This document shows positions 50,428-58,775 of a stretch of DNA of 64,000 bases, in pieces. Source of the stretch: Clavibacter zhangzhiyongii (GTDB lineage Bacteria > Actinomycetota > Actinomycetes > Actinomycetales > Microbacteriaceae). The position numbers and the translations under genes are program-made. The stretch lies in the NCBI RefSeq assembly GCF_014775655.1, contig NZ_CP061274.1, positions 2,542,001-2,606,000 of the forward strand, read 5' to 3'. The number at the start of each line of letters is the position of its first letter. Within the stretch, counting starts at the first letter, position 1. Under the pieces are notes generated by a model, which ran no database searches, was not told the origin of the DNA, and saw nothing but the letters and a program-made list of their open reading frames with translations.

Positions 50428-52189
50428 GGTCCGTCGAGTGGACCTCTCGCGCGCGGGTCTCGCCGCGTGGGGCCCCGAGGATCCTCGTCACTCCAACTGG
50501 CCCGTCGTCTACGTCCTGGACGGCCCTCCCCAGACGAGGTCGGCCGGCACGCGCATGGACGAGGTCTACGTGGGCGAGTCCCTCAATGCAGCTGGGCGCC
50601 TGCGTCAGCATCTCGATTCGGAGCAGCGTGGGCACCTCGCGACAGCCCGTGTGATCGTCGGGGACACGTTCAACAAGTCGGTGTGCCTCGACTTCGAGTC
50701 GCGACTCATCAAGCTCTTCTCGGGCGACGGCGCCTACGAGGTCCTCAACCGCAACATCGGCATCACGAACGCCGAGTACTTCGACCGCGTCGCCTACACA
50801 GCCCAGTTCGAGACGGTCTTCGAACAGCTGCGCGAAGACGGTCTCTTCCACCGGTCCATCGACGAGATCCAGAACACCGACCTCTTCAAGCTGTCGCCGT
50901 TCAAGGCCCTGACGCGCGACCAGGAGCTGGCGATCGAGGGCGTCCTCGAAGCCCTGGTGCACGACCTGCGCGGTGGCGCGGCCAGCACCACCGTCATCCA
51001 GGGCGAGCCGGGCACCGGCAAGACCGTCGTGGCCATCTACCTCCTCAAGCTCATCGCGGACGTCGACCGGCTCGAGCCGGAGGACGTGGTCGACAGCGAC
51101 TCCCTCTTCGTCGAGTACTTCCTCGGCGAGCACCGGGAGGCCCTCTCGGGGCTGCGCACGGGGCTGGTCATCCCGCAGCAGTCGTTGCGCCGCTCCGTCG
51201 AGCGCGTCTTCGCCAGCACGCCCGGGCTGCACGGCGTCGCCGTGCTGTCCCCCTTCGACGTCGGCGACGGCGAGGAGCACTTCGACCTCCTGGTCGTGGA
51301 CGAGGCGCATCGACTCAACCAGCGCGCCAACCAGGCCTCCGGTCCGCTCAACACCAATTTCCGGGAGATCACCACGCGCCTGTACGGCGTGGACGACACG
51401 ACGAAGACGCAGCTCGACTGGATCCGCTCGAGGAGCACGCACCAGATCCTCCTGATCGTTCCCGCGCAGAGCGTGCGGCCGTCTGACCTCCCGGCGACCA
51501 CGGTGACGCGCCTGCTCGATGACGCGCGTCGATCCGAGCGGCTGCATCCGCTCATGTCGCAGATGCGCGTGGCAGCGGGTTCCGACTACGTCGGTCACGT
51601 GCGCCGTCTCCTCGGTGCCACGTCCAGCGCCCTGCCGGAGCAGCCGTCGTCGGCGGAGTCGCTGGGTGAGTACGAGTTCCGGATGTTCGACGACGTGGCC
51701 GCGATGCACGACGCGATCCGCGACCGCGACCGCCGACACGGCCTGTCGCGCATGGTCGCGGGGTACGCATGGAGATGGGTGTCCAAGAAGGACGCCGCGG
51801 CCTTCGACATCCGGTTGGGCGACTACCGGGCACGCTGGAACAGCACGTCGCGCGACTGGATCTCATCACCAGGCGCGCTGGAGGAGGTCGGCTCCATACA
51901 CACCGTGCAGGGGTACGACCTCAACTACGCCGGCGTGATCATCGGACCGGACCTCCGGTACGACGTGGAGCGCGGCCGCCTCACCATGGATCGCGCGTCC
52001 TACTTCGACAAGAAGGGACGGGAGAACAACCCCACGCTCGGGATCACCTACAGCGACGAGGACCTGCGGCTCCTGATCAGCAACGTCTACGCGGTCCTCC
52101 TGACGCGCGGGATCCGCGGGACCTTCGTCCACGTCGTCGATCCCGCCTTGCGCGACCACCTGCGCCGCTTCATCCCCGCGGCCGAGTAG
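50414..52189 (+). CDS. GIY-YIG nuclease fused to a DUF2075 helicase
   Basis: The 591-residue protein starts with a GIY-YIG domain (about 27-115): VVYVL, VYVGESLNAAGRLRQHL, the Glu in CLDFESRLIKLF and Asn in EVLNRN. A DUF2075 P-loop helicase domain follows, with Walker A GEPGTGKTVVA (near residue 197), Walker B LLVVDEAHRLNQ, SIHTVQGYDLNYAGVIIGPD and AVLLTRGIRGTFVHV. It probably cuts and remodels DNA or RNA. It overlaps the MazG-like gene by 14 bp in another frame. The codon choice is less strictly GC3-rich than in neighbours (ACA, CTC/TTG, CGA appear), fitting later acquisition. Confidence 0.88.
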   Translation: MTLSEVRRVDLSRAGLAAWGPEDPRHSNWPVVYVLDGPPQTRSAGTRMDEVYVGESLNAAGRLRQHLDSEQRGHLATARVIVGDTFNKSVCLDFESRLIKLFSGDGAYEVLNRNIGITNAEYFDRVAYTAQFETVFEQLREDGLFHRSIDEIQNTDLFKLSPFKALTRDQELAIEGVLEALVHDLRGGAASTTVIQGEPGTGKTVVAIYLLKLIADVDRLEPEDVVDSDSLFVEYFLGEHREALSGLRTGLVIPQQSLRRSVERVFASTPGLHGVAVLSPFDVGDGEEHFDLLVVDEAHRLNQRANQASGPLNTNFREITTRLYGVDDTTKTQLDWIRSRSTHQILLIVPAQSVRPSDLPATTVTRLLDDARRSERLHPLMSQMRVAAGSDYVGHVRRLLGATSSALPEQPSSAESLGEYEFRMFDDVAAMHDAIRDRDRRHGLSRMVAGYAWRWVSKKDAAAFDIRLGDYRARWNSTSRDWISSPGALEEVGSIHTVQGYDLNYAGVIIGPDLRYDVERGRLTMDRASYFDKKGRENNPTLGITYSDEDLRLLISNVYAVLLTRGIRGTFVHVVDPALRDHLRRFIPAAE

Positions 52190-52430
52190 ACGGGCCCATC
52201 GGGCCGCATCCCGGCGCGGGGGCGCTTCCTCGTCGACCCCGGCCAGCGGATGCGTCGGGCCCGGCCACCGCATCCGGCGATGCCCCCTGTGGACGCTCAC
52301 CCGCCCCGCCGCTCCCCCGCGCCTACCGTCGTCCCACCGCCCGATCGCCGCACGCGCGGCCCGACGCACCCCGGCCCGACGCAGGTGCGCCCGGCGGACC
52401 CATCCCGACACGCACGAGAGGCACGCGCCC

Positions 52431-53213
52431 ATGACCGACACCACCCGCACGATCCCCTGGGACGGGACGCTCGACCCGCGCGCCGCCGCGGCCGTCGAGG
52501 CGCCCGGCGGACTCGTCGTCGCCGCCACCAAGGTCGGCTACATCCTCATGACCACCGACGGCGCCGGCCTCGAGCGCAAGTTCGACGCCAAGCAGCGCAA
52601 CCGCGACAAGCCCGGCGTGGTGCTCTGCACGAGCATCGAGCAGCTGCAGCAGCTCGCGGTGCTGAACGACGAGATCCTCGCGTTCTACCAGGAGCACTGG
52701 GACGCCGACGTGCTGCTCGGCTGCATCCTCCCGTGGCGCGAGGACGCGAAGCACCTCCTCCCCGACGAGACCGCCGCCCAGCTCGCGATGGACCGCCGGG
52801 GCACGAGCTGCTTCGTGATCCGGTTCGGCCGCCCCGCCGAGCAGCTCGCCGAGCACCTGTGGGCGGAGGGCCGCCTGGCGTTCGCGAGCTCCGCCAACCC
52901 GTCCGGCCAGGGCAACCGCGGACGCGTCGAGGGGATCGGCGAGCGCATCGAGCAGCAGGCCGACGTCATCGTCGCGGCCGACGACTACGTGGCCTCCATC
53001 CAGCCGGGGCTCGACGAGACGAGCCGCCACGAGCAGGGCGTCATGGTCTCCATGGTCGACGCGTCGGGCGCGCTCATCCCCGAGCAGCGCGGGGAGCGCT
53101 CCGTCACGCCGAACCCCACGCTCATCCGCCGCGGCCTCGCGGTCGACGCCATCATGTCGGCGCTCGCCCGCTCCTTCCCGTCGTGGGACTACCGCCACGG
53201 CGAGTACTACTGA
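52431..53213 (+). CDS. YrdC/Sua5-family protein (threonylcarbamoyl-AMP synthase-like)
   Basis: The 260-residue product has the YrdC fold: VVAATKVGYILMTTDGAGLE, AKQRNRDKPGVVLCTSIEQL and LAFASSANPSGQGNRG, blocks that bind ATP and carbonate/threonine in Sua5/YrdC/YciO. The sequence is divergent from housekeeping TsaC (for example KRNRDKP in place of the usual KRP region), so it may be a paralogue with another role rather than the t6A enzyme itself. A GAGAGG site precedes the ATG, and a perfect terminator follows. Confidence 0.78.
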   Translation: MTDTTRTIPWDGTLDPRAAAAVEAPGGLVVAATKVGYILMTTDGAGLERKFDAKQRNRDKPGVVLCTSIEQLQQLAVLNDEILAFYQEHWDADVLLGCILPWREDAKHLLPDETAAQLAMDRRGTSCFVIRFGRPAEQLAEHLWAEGRLAFASSANPSGQGNRGRVEGIGERIEQQADVIVAADDYVASIQPGLDETSRHEQGVMVSMVDASGALIPEQRGERSVTPNPTLIRRGLAVDAIMSALARSFPSWDYRHGEYY

Positions 53214-53233
53214 TCCCGTCCGAACCAGCACCC

Positions 53234-53268
53234 CGAGGGCCCGCGGAGCACGTCTCCGCGGGCCCTCG
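53234..53268 (+). terminator. 15-bp hairpin terminator
   Basis: CGAGGGCCCGCGGAG pairs perfectly with its complement across a 5-nt loop, 20 nt after the YrdC-like gene. Confidence 0.85.
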
Positions 53269-53574
53269 CTCGTGCGCACGCGGTGTTCGTCGGGGAGCGC
53301 AACGAATTCCACCCCTGAGGAGATTCTCGGAGACGCCCTCGGGGAATGCGCCCTCATGCCGGCTCGGATCACCCGCAATTCACCCGGGAATGGTCGAAGG
53401 ACCCGTCCGCAATGCGCATCCGCGCAGAGTGCATCGCTTGTCCGGCGACGCCGCATGGGCATTCACCGCGTTTATCGGCCCGATTCGCACACGATGTCGG
53501 AATTCACGCGGAGAACGGGTATCGTGTCGAACGTCGCATCATCTGATGCACCATCTGCAAGGAGAGGAACAGAC
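53269..53574. promoter_or_regulatory. Upstream region of lsr2
   Basis: This 306-bp gap has no supported gene. It is lower in G+C than its surroundings (AACGAATTCC, GGAATTCACG). TATCGT near 53519 could be the -10 box of lsr2, giving a leader of about 45 nt with the ribosome site AAGGAGAGG. AT-rich DNA here is also the type Lsr2 binds, so autoregulation is plausible. Confidence 0.4.
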
Positions 53575-53925
53575 GTGGCTCGCAAGGTTGTCACCACGCT
53601 CGTCGACGACATCGACGGCGTCGTCATCGAAGAGGGAAAGGGCGAGACCGTCCCCTTCGCCCTCGACGGCGTGAATTACGAGATCGATCTGAGCGACGCC
53701 AACGCCGCGAAGCTCCGCGAGGCGCTGGACACCTACGTCGACCGCGCCCGCCGCGTCGGCCGCGCCTCCACCGGCCGTTCCTCCAGCCCGCGCCGCTCGT
53801 CCTCGAGCGCCCCCAAGGAGGACCTCGGCGCCGCGCGCGAATGGCTGCGCGAGCACGGCCACAAGGTCTCCGAGCGCGGCCGCATCTCCGCGGACCTGCT
53901 CGAGGAGTACCGCGCCAGCAAGTAG
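53575..53925 (+). CDS. lsr2: Lsr2 nucleoid-associated protein
   Basis: The 116-residue protein is the actinobacterial H-NS analogue that silences AT-rich and foreign DNA. The N-terminal dimerisation domain (KVVTTLVDDIDGVVIEEGKG, VPFALDGVNYEIDLSDANA) and the C-terminal DNA-binding domain (AREWLREHGHKVSERGRISA, DLLEEYRASK) are complete. RERGRI-like GRI/ERGRIS corresponds to the RGR-type minor-groove hook, here ERGRIS. The linker is Ser/Arg rich (GRASTGRSSSPRRSSSSAP). The GTG has a strong ribosome site; a perfect 18-bp terminator follows. Confidence 0.95.
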   Translation: MARKVVTTLVDDIDGVVIEEGKGETVPFALDGVNYEIDLSDANAAKLREALDTYVDRARRVGRASTGRSSSPRRSSSSAPKEDLGAAREWLREHGHKVSERGRISADLLEEYRASK

Positions 53926-53956
53926 CGACATCGCGCGCACGCACCGCGCGCGGCAC

Positions 53957-53997
53957 GACGAAGAGGGCCGATCCGCCGTGGATCGGCCCTCTTCGTC
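53957..53997 (+). terminator. 18-bp hairpin terminator of lsr2
   Basis: A perfect 18-bp stem (53957-53974 with 53980-53997) with a 5-nt loop lies 31 nt after the lsr2 stop. Confidence 0.88.
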
Positions 53998-54145
53998 ATG
54001 TGGCGGGCCCGTCGTAATGAATTCCCATCGCGCCGGAATGGCGGGGATCCCGGGTGCAGCCTCGCCGGGCGTCACGCGCGCGTCACGCCCGGGTCGCATG
54101 CCGGTCGCGGCACGGCGAGGACGCTCGCCGTGAAGAAGGAGCACC

Positions 54146-55582
54146 GTGCCGAAACACCTCGCATCACCCGGGAACACCTCGCCCGCCACCCGCCGCCGCC
54201 CGATGCGCGCGCGGTTCACCGCAGCCGCCGGAGCCGCGCTCATCGCCCTGGTCGCCGTGGTGGGGATGAGCAGCCAGGTGCAGTCCGCATCCGCCGCCGT
54301 CTCCCCGACGACCACGACCCAGTGCAACGACACCCCCAACGGCGGTGGCGACCAGGTCGAATGCGACGTGACGGTCGTCAACGAGCTGAACGTGGCGACG
54401 CAGACCGGTTCCTCGACGGTCACCACCCGCGTCTGCGCCGGCGCCGCCGGTGCCGCCCCGCTCTGCACCACGACGGTGTCGCAGCGCGACGGGATCATCA
54501 TCACCGCGGTCGACCAGTGCAACGGCGTCGCTAACGGCGGCGGCAGCAACGTGATCTGCACCGTGGACATCACCAACAACATCGTCGGTGAGAGCACGAC
54601 CACCGCCGCGACAGTGAACCAGTGCGTCGGCTCCGCCACCGACGGCGCCGCGGGCGGCACGGCCTGCGCCCCGGTCTCCAACACCACGAACGCCGACGTC
54701 ACCCAGTGCAACGGCTCCGGCAACGGCGGCGGCGCGGCGGGTCGCGTCACCTGCACCGTCCCGACGTCCACCGTCACCTCCGCGCTCCTCGTCCAGGTGG
54801 ACCAGTGCAACGACTCCGGCAACGGAGGCGGCGCGACCGTGACCTGCAGCACCGACATCACCAACTTCGTGACCGCGGTGGTCGAGCCGACCGTCGAGCC
54901 CACGGTCGAACCGACCGTCGAGCCCACGGTCGAGCCGACCGTCGAACCGACCGTCGAGCCCACGGTCGAGCCGACCGTCGAACCGACCGTCGAGCCCACG
55001 GTCGAGCCGACCGTCGAACCGACTGTCGAGCCGACGGTCACCCCCACGGTGGAGCCCACCGTGACCCCGACGGTCGAGCCCACGGCGCCCGTGCCCACGC
55101 CGACGGCCACGACGCCGATCCCGACGCCCACCGTCCCGGTCCCCACCCCCACCGCGCCGGTCCCGACGCCCACGGTCCCGGTCCCCACGCCCACGGCGCC
55201 GACCCCGACCGCCACGGTCCCGATCCCGACGCCCACCGCGCCGACCCCGACCGCCACGGTCCCGACCCCGACGCCCACCGCGCCGACCCCGACCCCCACG
55301 GCGCCGACGCCCACCGCGACCGCGCCCGTCCCGACCCCCACGGTCCCGACGCCCACCGCGACCGCACCGACGCCCACCCCGGGCACGCCGGCCCCGTCCG
55401 CCACCCCGACGCCGACGCGCACCCCCGTGGTGCCGATCGTCCCGGGCGGCACGACGCCCGGCGGATACCTGCCGGTCACCGGCTACGACCCGACGCCCAC
55501 GATCGGCTGGGGCCTCGCCGCCCTGGTCCTCGGTGCGCTGGGTCTCGGCATCCACGCCCGTCGCCGCACCTCGCAGCGCTAG
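54146..55582 (+). CDS. LPXTG cell-wall-anchored repeat protein
   Basis: The 478-residue secreted protein has a long signal peptide (RARFTAAAGAALIALVAVVG, cleaved near SAAV). An N-terminal domain has four repeats of the pattern QCN-x3-NGGG-x-V-x-C, a PTVE stalk and Pro/Thr-rich repeats (PTPTATVP, PTPTAP) follow, and the end is a sortase signal LPVTG with a hydrophobic helix and HARRRTSQR. Sortase would attach it to peptidoglycan. The paired cysteines in the repeats suggest disulfides. The GTG start has AAGGAG. Function is likely surface display or adhesion. Confidence 0.88.
   Translation: MPKHLASPGNTSPATRRRPMRARFTAAAGAALIALVAVVGMSSQVQSASAAVSPTTTTQCNDTPNGGGDQVECDVTVVNELNVATQTGSSTVTTRVCAGAAGAAPLCTTTVSQRDGIIITAVDQCNGVANGGGSNVICTVDITNNIVGESTTTAATVNQCVGSATDGAAGGTACAPVSNTTNADVTQCNGSGNGGGAAGRVTCTVPTSTVTSALLVQVDQCNDSGNGGGATVTCSTDITNFVTAVVEPTVEPTVEPTVEPTVEPTVEPTVEPTVEPTVEPTVEPTVEPTVEPTVEPTVTPTVEPTVTPTVEPTAPVPTPTATTPIPTPTVPVPTPTAPVPTPTVPVPTPTAPTPTATVPIPTPTAPTPTATVPTPTPTAPTPTPTAPTPTATAPVPTPTVPTPTATAPTPTPGTPAPSATPTPTRTPVVPIVPGGTTPGGYLPVTGYDPTPTIGWGLAALVLGALGLGIHARRRTSQR
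54923..55030 (+). repeat. Three 36-bp tandem repeats (PTVE stalk)
   Basis: Units at 54923-54958, 54959-54994 and 54995-55030 are identical except for one T in the last. Each holds three 12-bp PTVE blocks with a fixed pattern of alternating codons, so duplication happened at the 36-bp level. A partial unit precedes them. Confidence 0.92.
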
Positions 55583-55615
55583 CAGCACGACCCGGCGCGG
55601 CACGACGCGCAGGGC

Positions 55616-55648
55616 GGATCGCCCCTCGACCCGGTCGAGGGGCGATCC
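55616..55648 (+). terminator. 15-bp hairpin terminator
   Basis: GGATCGCCCCTCGAC and its complement form a perfect stem with a 3-nt loop, 33 nt after the surface-protein gene. Confidence 0.85.
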
Positions 55649-55727
55649 GTCGTCCGTAGCCCCAAAACCACCCCGATGTGGGGGATCCGTCGCCCAGCGG
55701 TTACGTTGGCGGCGACGGAGGTGCACC

Positions 55728-55832
55728 ATGCATCAGCAGGCGAAGGCCGGGGGCCTGCGCTCGACGCGCCGCCCGCGTCCCGACCGGCTCGCCCTCCACC
55801 CCGGCGCGCAGGCCGGCGGGGTCCGTCCGTGA
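55728..55832 (+). CDS. 34-codon leader ORF coupled to a BTAD regulator
   Basis: This short ORF has an ideal ribosome site (GGAGG, 6 nt before the ATG). Its stop overlaps the GTG of the regulator gene (GTGA). The peptide is basic (MHQQAKAGGLRSTRRPRPDR at the start) and ends AQAGGVRP. The regulator has no ribosome site of its own, so its translation probably depends on translation of this ORF. Confidence 0.55.
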   Translation: MHQQAKAGGLRSTRRPRPDRLALHPGAQAGGVRP

Positions 55833-56611
55833 TCCGCGTCGACGTGCTCGGCGGCTTCCGCGTCTCCGGCCTCGGGGCCGATCCGTCGCTCACGCGCCCC
55901 GGCGGCTCCGATCCCGACGGCGCCACCCTGTCCGACGGCACGCGCCGCCTCATCGCGGCCCTCGCCATCCGCTCGCGCCCTGCCGACCGCGGCACCCTGG
56001 CGGCCCAGCTCTGGCCCGAGTCGCTCGACGGCCGGGCCGCGTCCAGCCTCCGGTCCGCCATCGCGCGCCTGGGCGACGGCGGCCGCGAGATCGTCGCCCC
56101 GACCCCGTCCGGGCTCGTGCTGCACACCGCGGTCGCCGTCGACCTCCGCGCGGCGCAGGCGATCGCCGCCCGGCTGCTCGCGCCACGGCACCCGGACGCG
56201 GACACGGACGACGCGGAGGATGCGGACCTGACTCCGGCCGCCGTCGGCCTGTTCAGCGCCGACCTGCTGCCCGACTGGTTCGACGCCTGGCTCGAGCCGG
56301 CCGCCGAGGAGTGGCGCCACCTGCGGGTCAACGCCCTCGAGGCGCAGTCCGACGCGCTCCGGGCACGGGGCCGGCTGCACGAGGCCGCGTCGGCCGCGCG
56401 CCGGGCCATCGACGTGGATCCGCTCCGCGAGACCTCGCAGCGCTGCCTCATCTCCGTCCACGTCGCCGCCGGCAACCAGTCCGACGCCCTGCGCGCCTAT
56501 GCCGCCTACCGCGCCCGCCTCGACCGCGAGGTGGGCCTGGAGCCGACGGCGATGCTGTCCGACCTCATGGCCGGCCTCCGCCCCCGCGCGGGATCCGCCC
56601 ACCGCGGCTGA
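55829..56611 (+). CDS. BTAD/SARP-like transcriptional regulator
   Basis: The 260-residue protein starts VIRVDVLGGFRVSG, the usual first strand of AfsR/SARP-type regulators, and has an OmpR-like winged helix (RRLIAALAIRSRPADRGTLA, AQLWPESLDGRAASSLRSAI). The bacterial transcriptional activator domain follows (about 110-255: LLPDWFDAWLEPAAEEWRHL, EAASAARRAIDVDPLRETSQ, DALRAYAAYRARLDREVGLE). There is no NB-ARC part. It may activate genes in or near the surface-protein locus. The GTG is coupled to the leader ORF. Confidence 0.88.
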   Translation: MIRVDVLGGFRVSGLGADPSLTRPGGSDPDGATLSDGTRRLIAALAIRSRPADRGTLAAQLWPESLDGRAASSLRSAIARLGDGGREIVAPTPSGLVLHTAVAVDLRAAQAIAARLLAPRHPDADTDDAEDADLTPAAVGLFSADLLPDWFDAWLEPAAEEWRHLRVNALEAQSDALRARGRLHEAASAARRAIDVDPLRETSQRCLISVHVAAGNQSDALRAYAAYRARLDREVGLEPTAMLSDLMAGLRPRAGSAHRG

Positions 56612-56641
56612 GCGACCGACGGATCCCGCCGGCCGGCGCCG

Positions 56642-58705
56642 CTACCGACCGGCGCCCAGCCGCTCCCACAGGAACGCGTGGACGAGCGACTGCAGCCGCG
56701 CCGTCGCCGGGTTGTCCGCGGATCCGCCGTGCCCGCCCGCCGTGTTCTCGAAGTACCAGGCGTCCTCGACGCCGGTCTCGTGCAGCAGCGCGACCATCTT
56801 CCGCGCCTGCACCGGCCCGACCCGGTCGTCGCTCGTGGCCGCGTAGACGAGCGTCGGCGGGTAGGAGACCCCCTCCCGGACGTTGTGGTACGGCGAGAAG
56901 GTGCGGATGAACTCCCAGTCGGCCGGCACGTCCGGGTCGCCGTACTCCGCGATCCACGACGCCCCCGCCGACAGCCGGGTGTACCGCCGCATGTCGAGCA
57001 GCGGCACCCCGCAGACCACGGCGCCGAACAGCTCCGGGTACGTCGTGAGCATGTTGCCGACGAGCAGCCCGCCGTTGCTGCGGCCCTCGCAGCCGAGCCG
57101 CGCGGGCACGGTGACGCCGCGGGCCACGAGGTCGCGCGCGACGGCGGCGAAGTCCTCGTAGGCGCGGTGCCGGTCCTGCCGGAGCGCGGCCCGGTGCCAC
57201 GCCGGCCCGTACTCGCCGCCGCCGCGGATGTTGGCGAGCACGTACACGCCGCCGCGCGCGAGCCAGCCGCGCCCCACGATGCCGCTGTAGGAGGGCAGGC
57301 GGCTGTTCTCGAAGCCGCCGTAGCCGGAGAGCAGCGTGGGCGCGGATCCGTCGAGCGGCAGGTCGCGCGGCCCCACCTGGAAGTAGGGCACGCGCGTCCC
57401 GTCGTCCGAGACGGCGAAGTGCTGGGCGACCTCGAGGCCCTCGGCGTCGAACGACGCGGGCTGGTCCTTGACGGGTCGGGGCGCGCCCTCGCCGACCACC
57501 CCGCGCAGCAGCGTCGGCGGGGTGAGGAACCCCGTCACCGCGAGCCAGTACTCGTCGGTGTCGCGGTCGGTCGCGACCACGGAGACGGACGCGAGCGGCG
57601 TCCCCACGCGCACGTCCTCCACGTGCCAGCCGGCCGAGCCGTGCGCGGTCGGCGGGGTGAGCACGCGGATCCGGCTCGCCACGTCCGCCAGCAGCGTCAC
57701 GACCAGGTGCCCCGCCGTCCAGGCCCAGTCCTCGAGGCTCCGCGACGAGGTCGGGGCGAACAGCACCGCCAGCTCGCGGGATCCCGCGAGGAAGTCGTCG
57801 AGGCGCGCCGCCAGCAGCGAGCCGCCCGCGTGCACGACCCCGCCGATCTCCGTGTCGGTGCGCGGCCGCAGCACGAGCCACTCGCGGTGCAGGTCGACGT
57901 CGACGTCCTCGGGCACGTCGATCCGCACCGTCCCGTCGTCGGTCAGGAGCAGCGTCCGTGAGGTGAAGAAGTCCGGAACCTCCCGCACGACGTCGCGCTC
58001 GAAGCCGGGCGTCGGGTCGTGCGTGACGTGGACGAGCATGTCGGTCGGGGCGACCGCGTGCACCTCGGGCGCGTCCGCGAGGGCCTCGCCGCGGCTCCAG
58101 CGCCGGGCCGTGCGGGCGTAGGAGCTCTCGGTGAGGCTGCCCGGCCCGAAGTCGGTGCCCACGAAGACCGTGTCGCGGTCGATCCACGACACCATCGTCT
58201 TCGCCACGGGCACCGCGAAGCCGTCCTTCACGAACCGGCCGGTGCCGAGGTCCAGCTCGCGGACGGCCACCGCGTCACCGCCGTCGGGCGAGAGCGACAC
58301 GAGCGCCCGGTCGCGCGTCGGCGACAGCAGCTGCGCGCGCGCGAACTGCCACGGGATCCCCTCGGCCGCGCCCAGCGCGTCGAGGTCGAGCAGCACCTCC
58401 CACTCCGGCGCGGGCGCCTCGTACTCGTCGAGCGTCGTGCGGCGCCAGAGGCCCTGCACGTGGTCGGCGTCGCGCCACAGGTCGTACAGGTGATCGCCGT
58501 GCCGGGTGACGTACGGGATCCGCTCGTCCGACTCGAGCACCTCGAGCAGCTCGCCCGTGAGCCGCGCGCGCGACGCCTCCGACGACCGGGCGAGCGTCCG
58601 CTCGTTCTCCGCGCGGACCCAGGCGAGCGCCCGGTCGCCGTGGATCTCCTCCAGCCAGAGGAACGGGTCGTCGGGGGTCGGGGTGTCGCGAGCGTCGGCG
58701 GTCAT
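56642..58705 (-). CDS. Prolyl oligopeptidase family serine peptidase (S9A)
   Basis: The 687-residue protein has an N-terminal seven-blade propeller region starting DDPFLWLEEIHGDRALAWVR and a C-terminal alpha/beta-hydrolase. The catalytic residues are Ser in CEGRSNGGLLVGNM, Asp in ATSDDRVGPVQARK and His in NTAGGHGGS (about residues 543, 626 and 657). It cleaves short peptides, probably after proline, in the cytoplasm; no signal peptide is present. The ATG lies 6 nt after TAGGCT. It converges on the BTAD gene with a 30-bp gap. Confidence 0.94.
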   Translation of the reverse strand: MTADARDTPTPDDPFLWLEEIHGDRALAWVRAENERTLARSSEASRARLTGELLEVLESDERIPYVTRHGDHLYDLWRDADHVQGLWRRTTLDEYEAPAPEWEVLLDLDALGAAEGIPWQFARAQLLSPTRDRALVSLSPDGGDAVAVRELDLGTGRFVKDGFAVPVAKTMVSWIDRDTVFVGTDFGPGSLTESSYARTARRWSRGEALADAPEVHAVAPTDMLVHVTHDPTPGFERDVVREVPDFFTSRTLLLTDDGTVRIDVPEDVDVDLHREWLVLRPRTDTEIGGVVHAGGSLLAARLDDFLAGSRELAVLFAPTSSRSLEDWAWTAGHLVVTLLADVASRIRVLTPPTAHGSAGWHVEDVRVGTPLASVSVVATDRDTDEYWLAVTGFLTPPTLLRGVVGEGAPRPVKDQPASFDAEGLEVAQHFAVSDDGTRVPYFQVGPRDLPLDGSAPTLLSGYGGFENSRLPSYSGIVGRGWLARGGVYVLANIRGGGEYGPAWHRAALRQDRHRAYEDFAAVARDLVARGVTVPARLGCEGRSNGGLLVGNMLTTYPELFGAVVCGVPLLDMRRYTRLSAGASWIAEYGDPDVPADWEFIRTFSPYHNVREGVSYPPTLVYAATSDDRVGPVQARKMVALLHETGVEDAWYFENTAGGHGGSADNPATARLQSLVHAFLWERLGAGR

Positions 58706-58711
58706 CGCCCC

Positions 58712-58717
58712 AGCCTA
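58712..58717 (-). promoter_or_regulatory. -10 box TAGGCT, S9 peptidase gene
   Basis: Minus-strand TAGGCT ends 6 nt before the ATG at 58705. Confidence 0.45.
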
Positions 58718-58775
58718 CGGACGGGGCAGGCGGCCGATCCGTGCAATCACCCGGGAGCCCGCCCCGCGATCGCGT

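Noticed and set aside
48760-52430. Prophage or integrative element attached at tRNA-Arg
   Set aside because: No integrase gene and no second copy of the tRNA 3' end (GGGTTCGAGTCCCTCC) were seen up to 52.4 kb, so no att pair can be claimed.
54888-55400. CRISPR array from the regular repeats
   Set aside because: The repeats are in frame, code PTVE and PTPT, have no unique spacers and lie inside a surface-protein gene.
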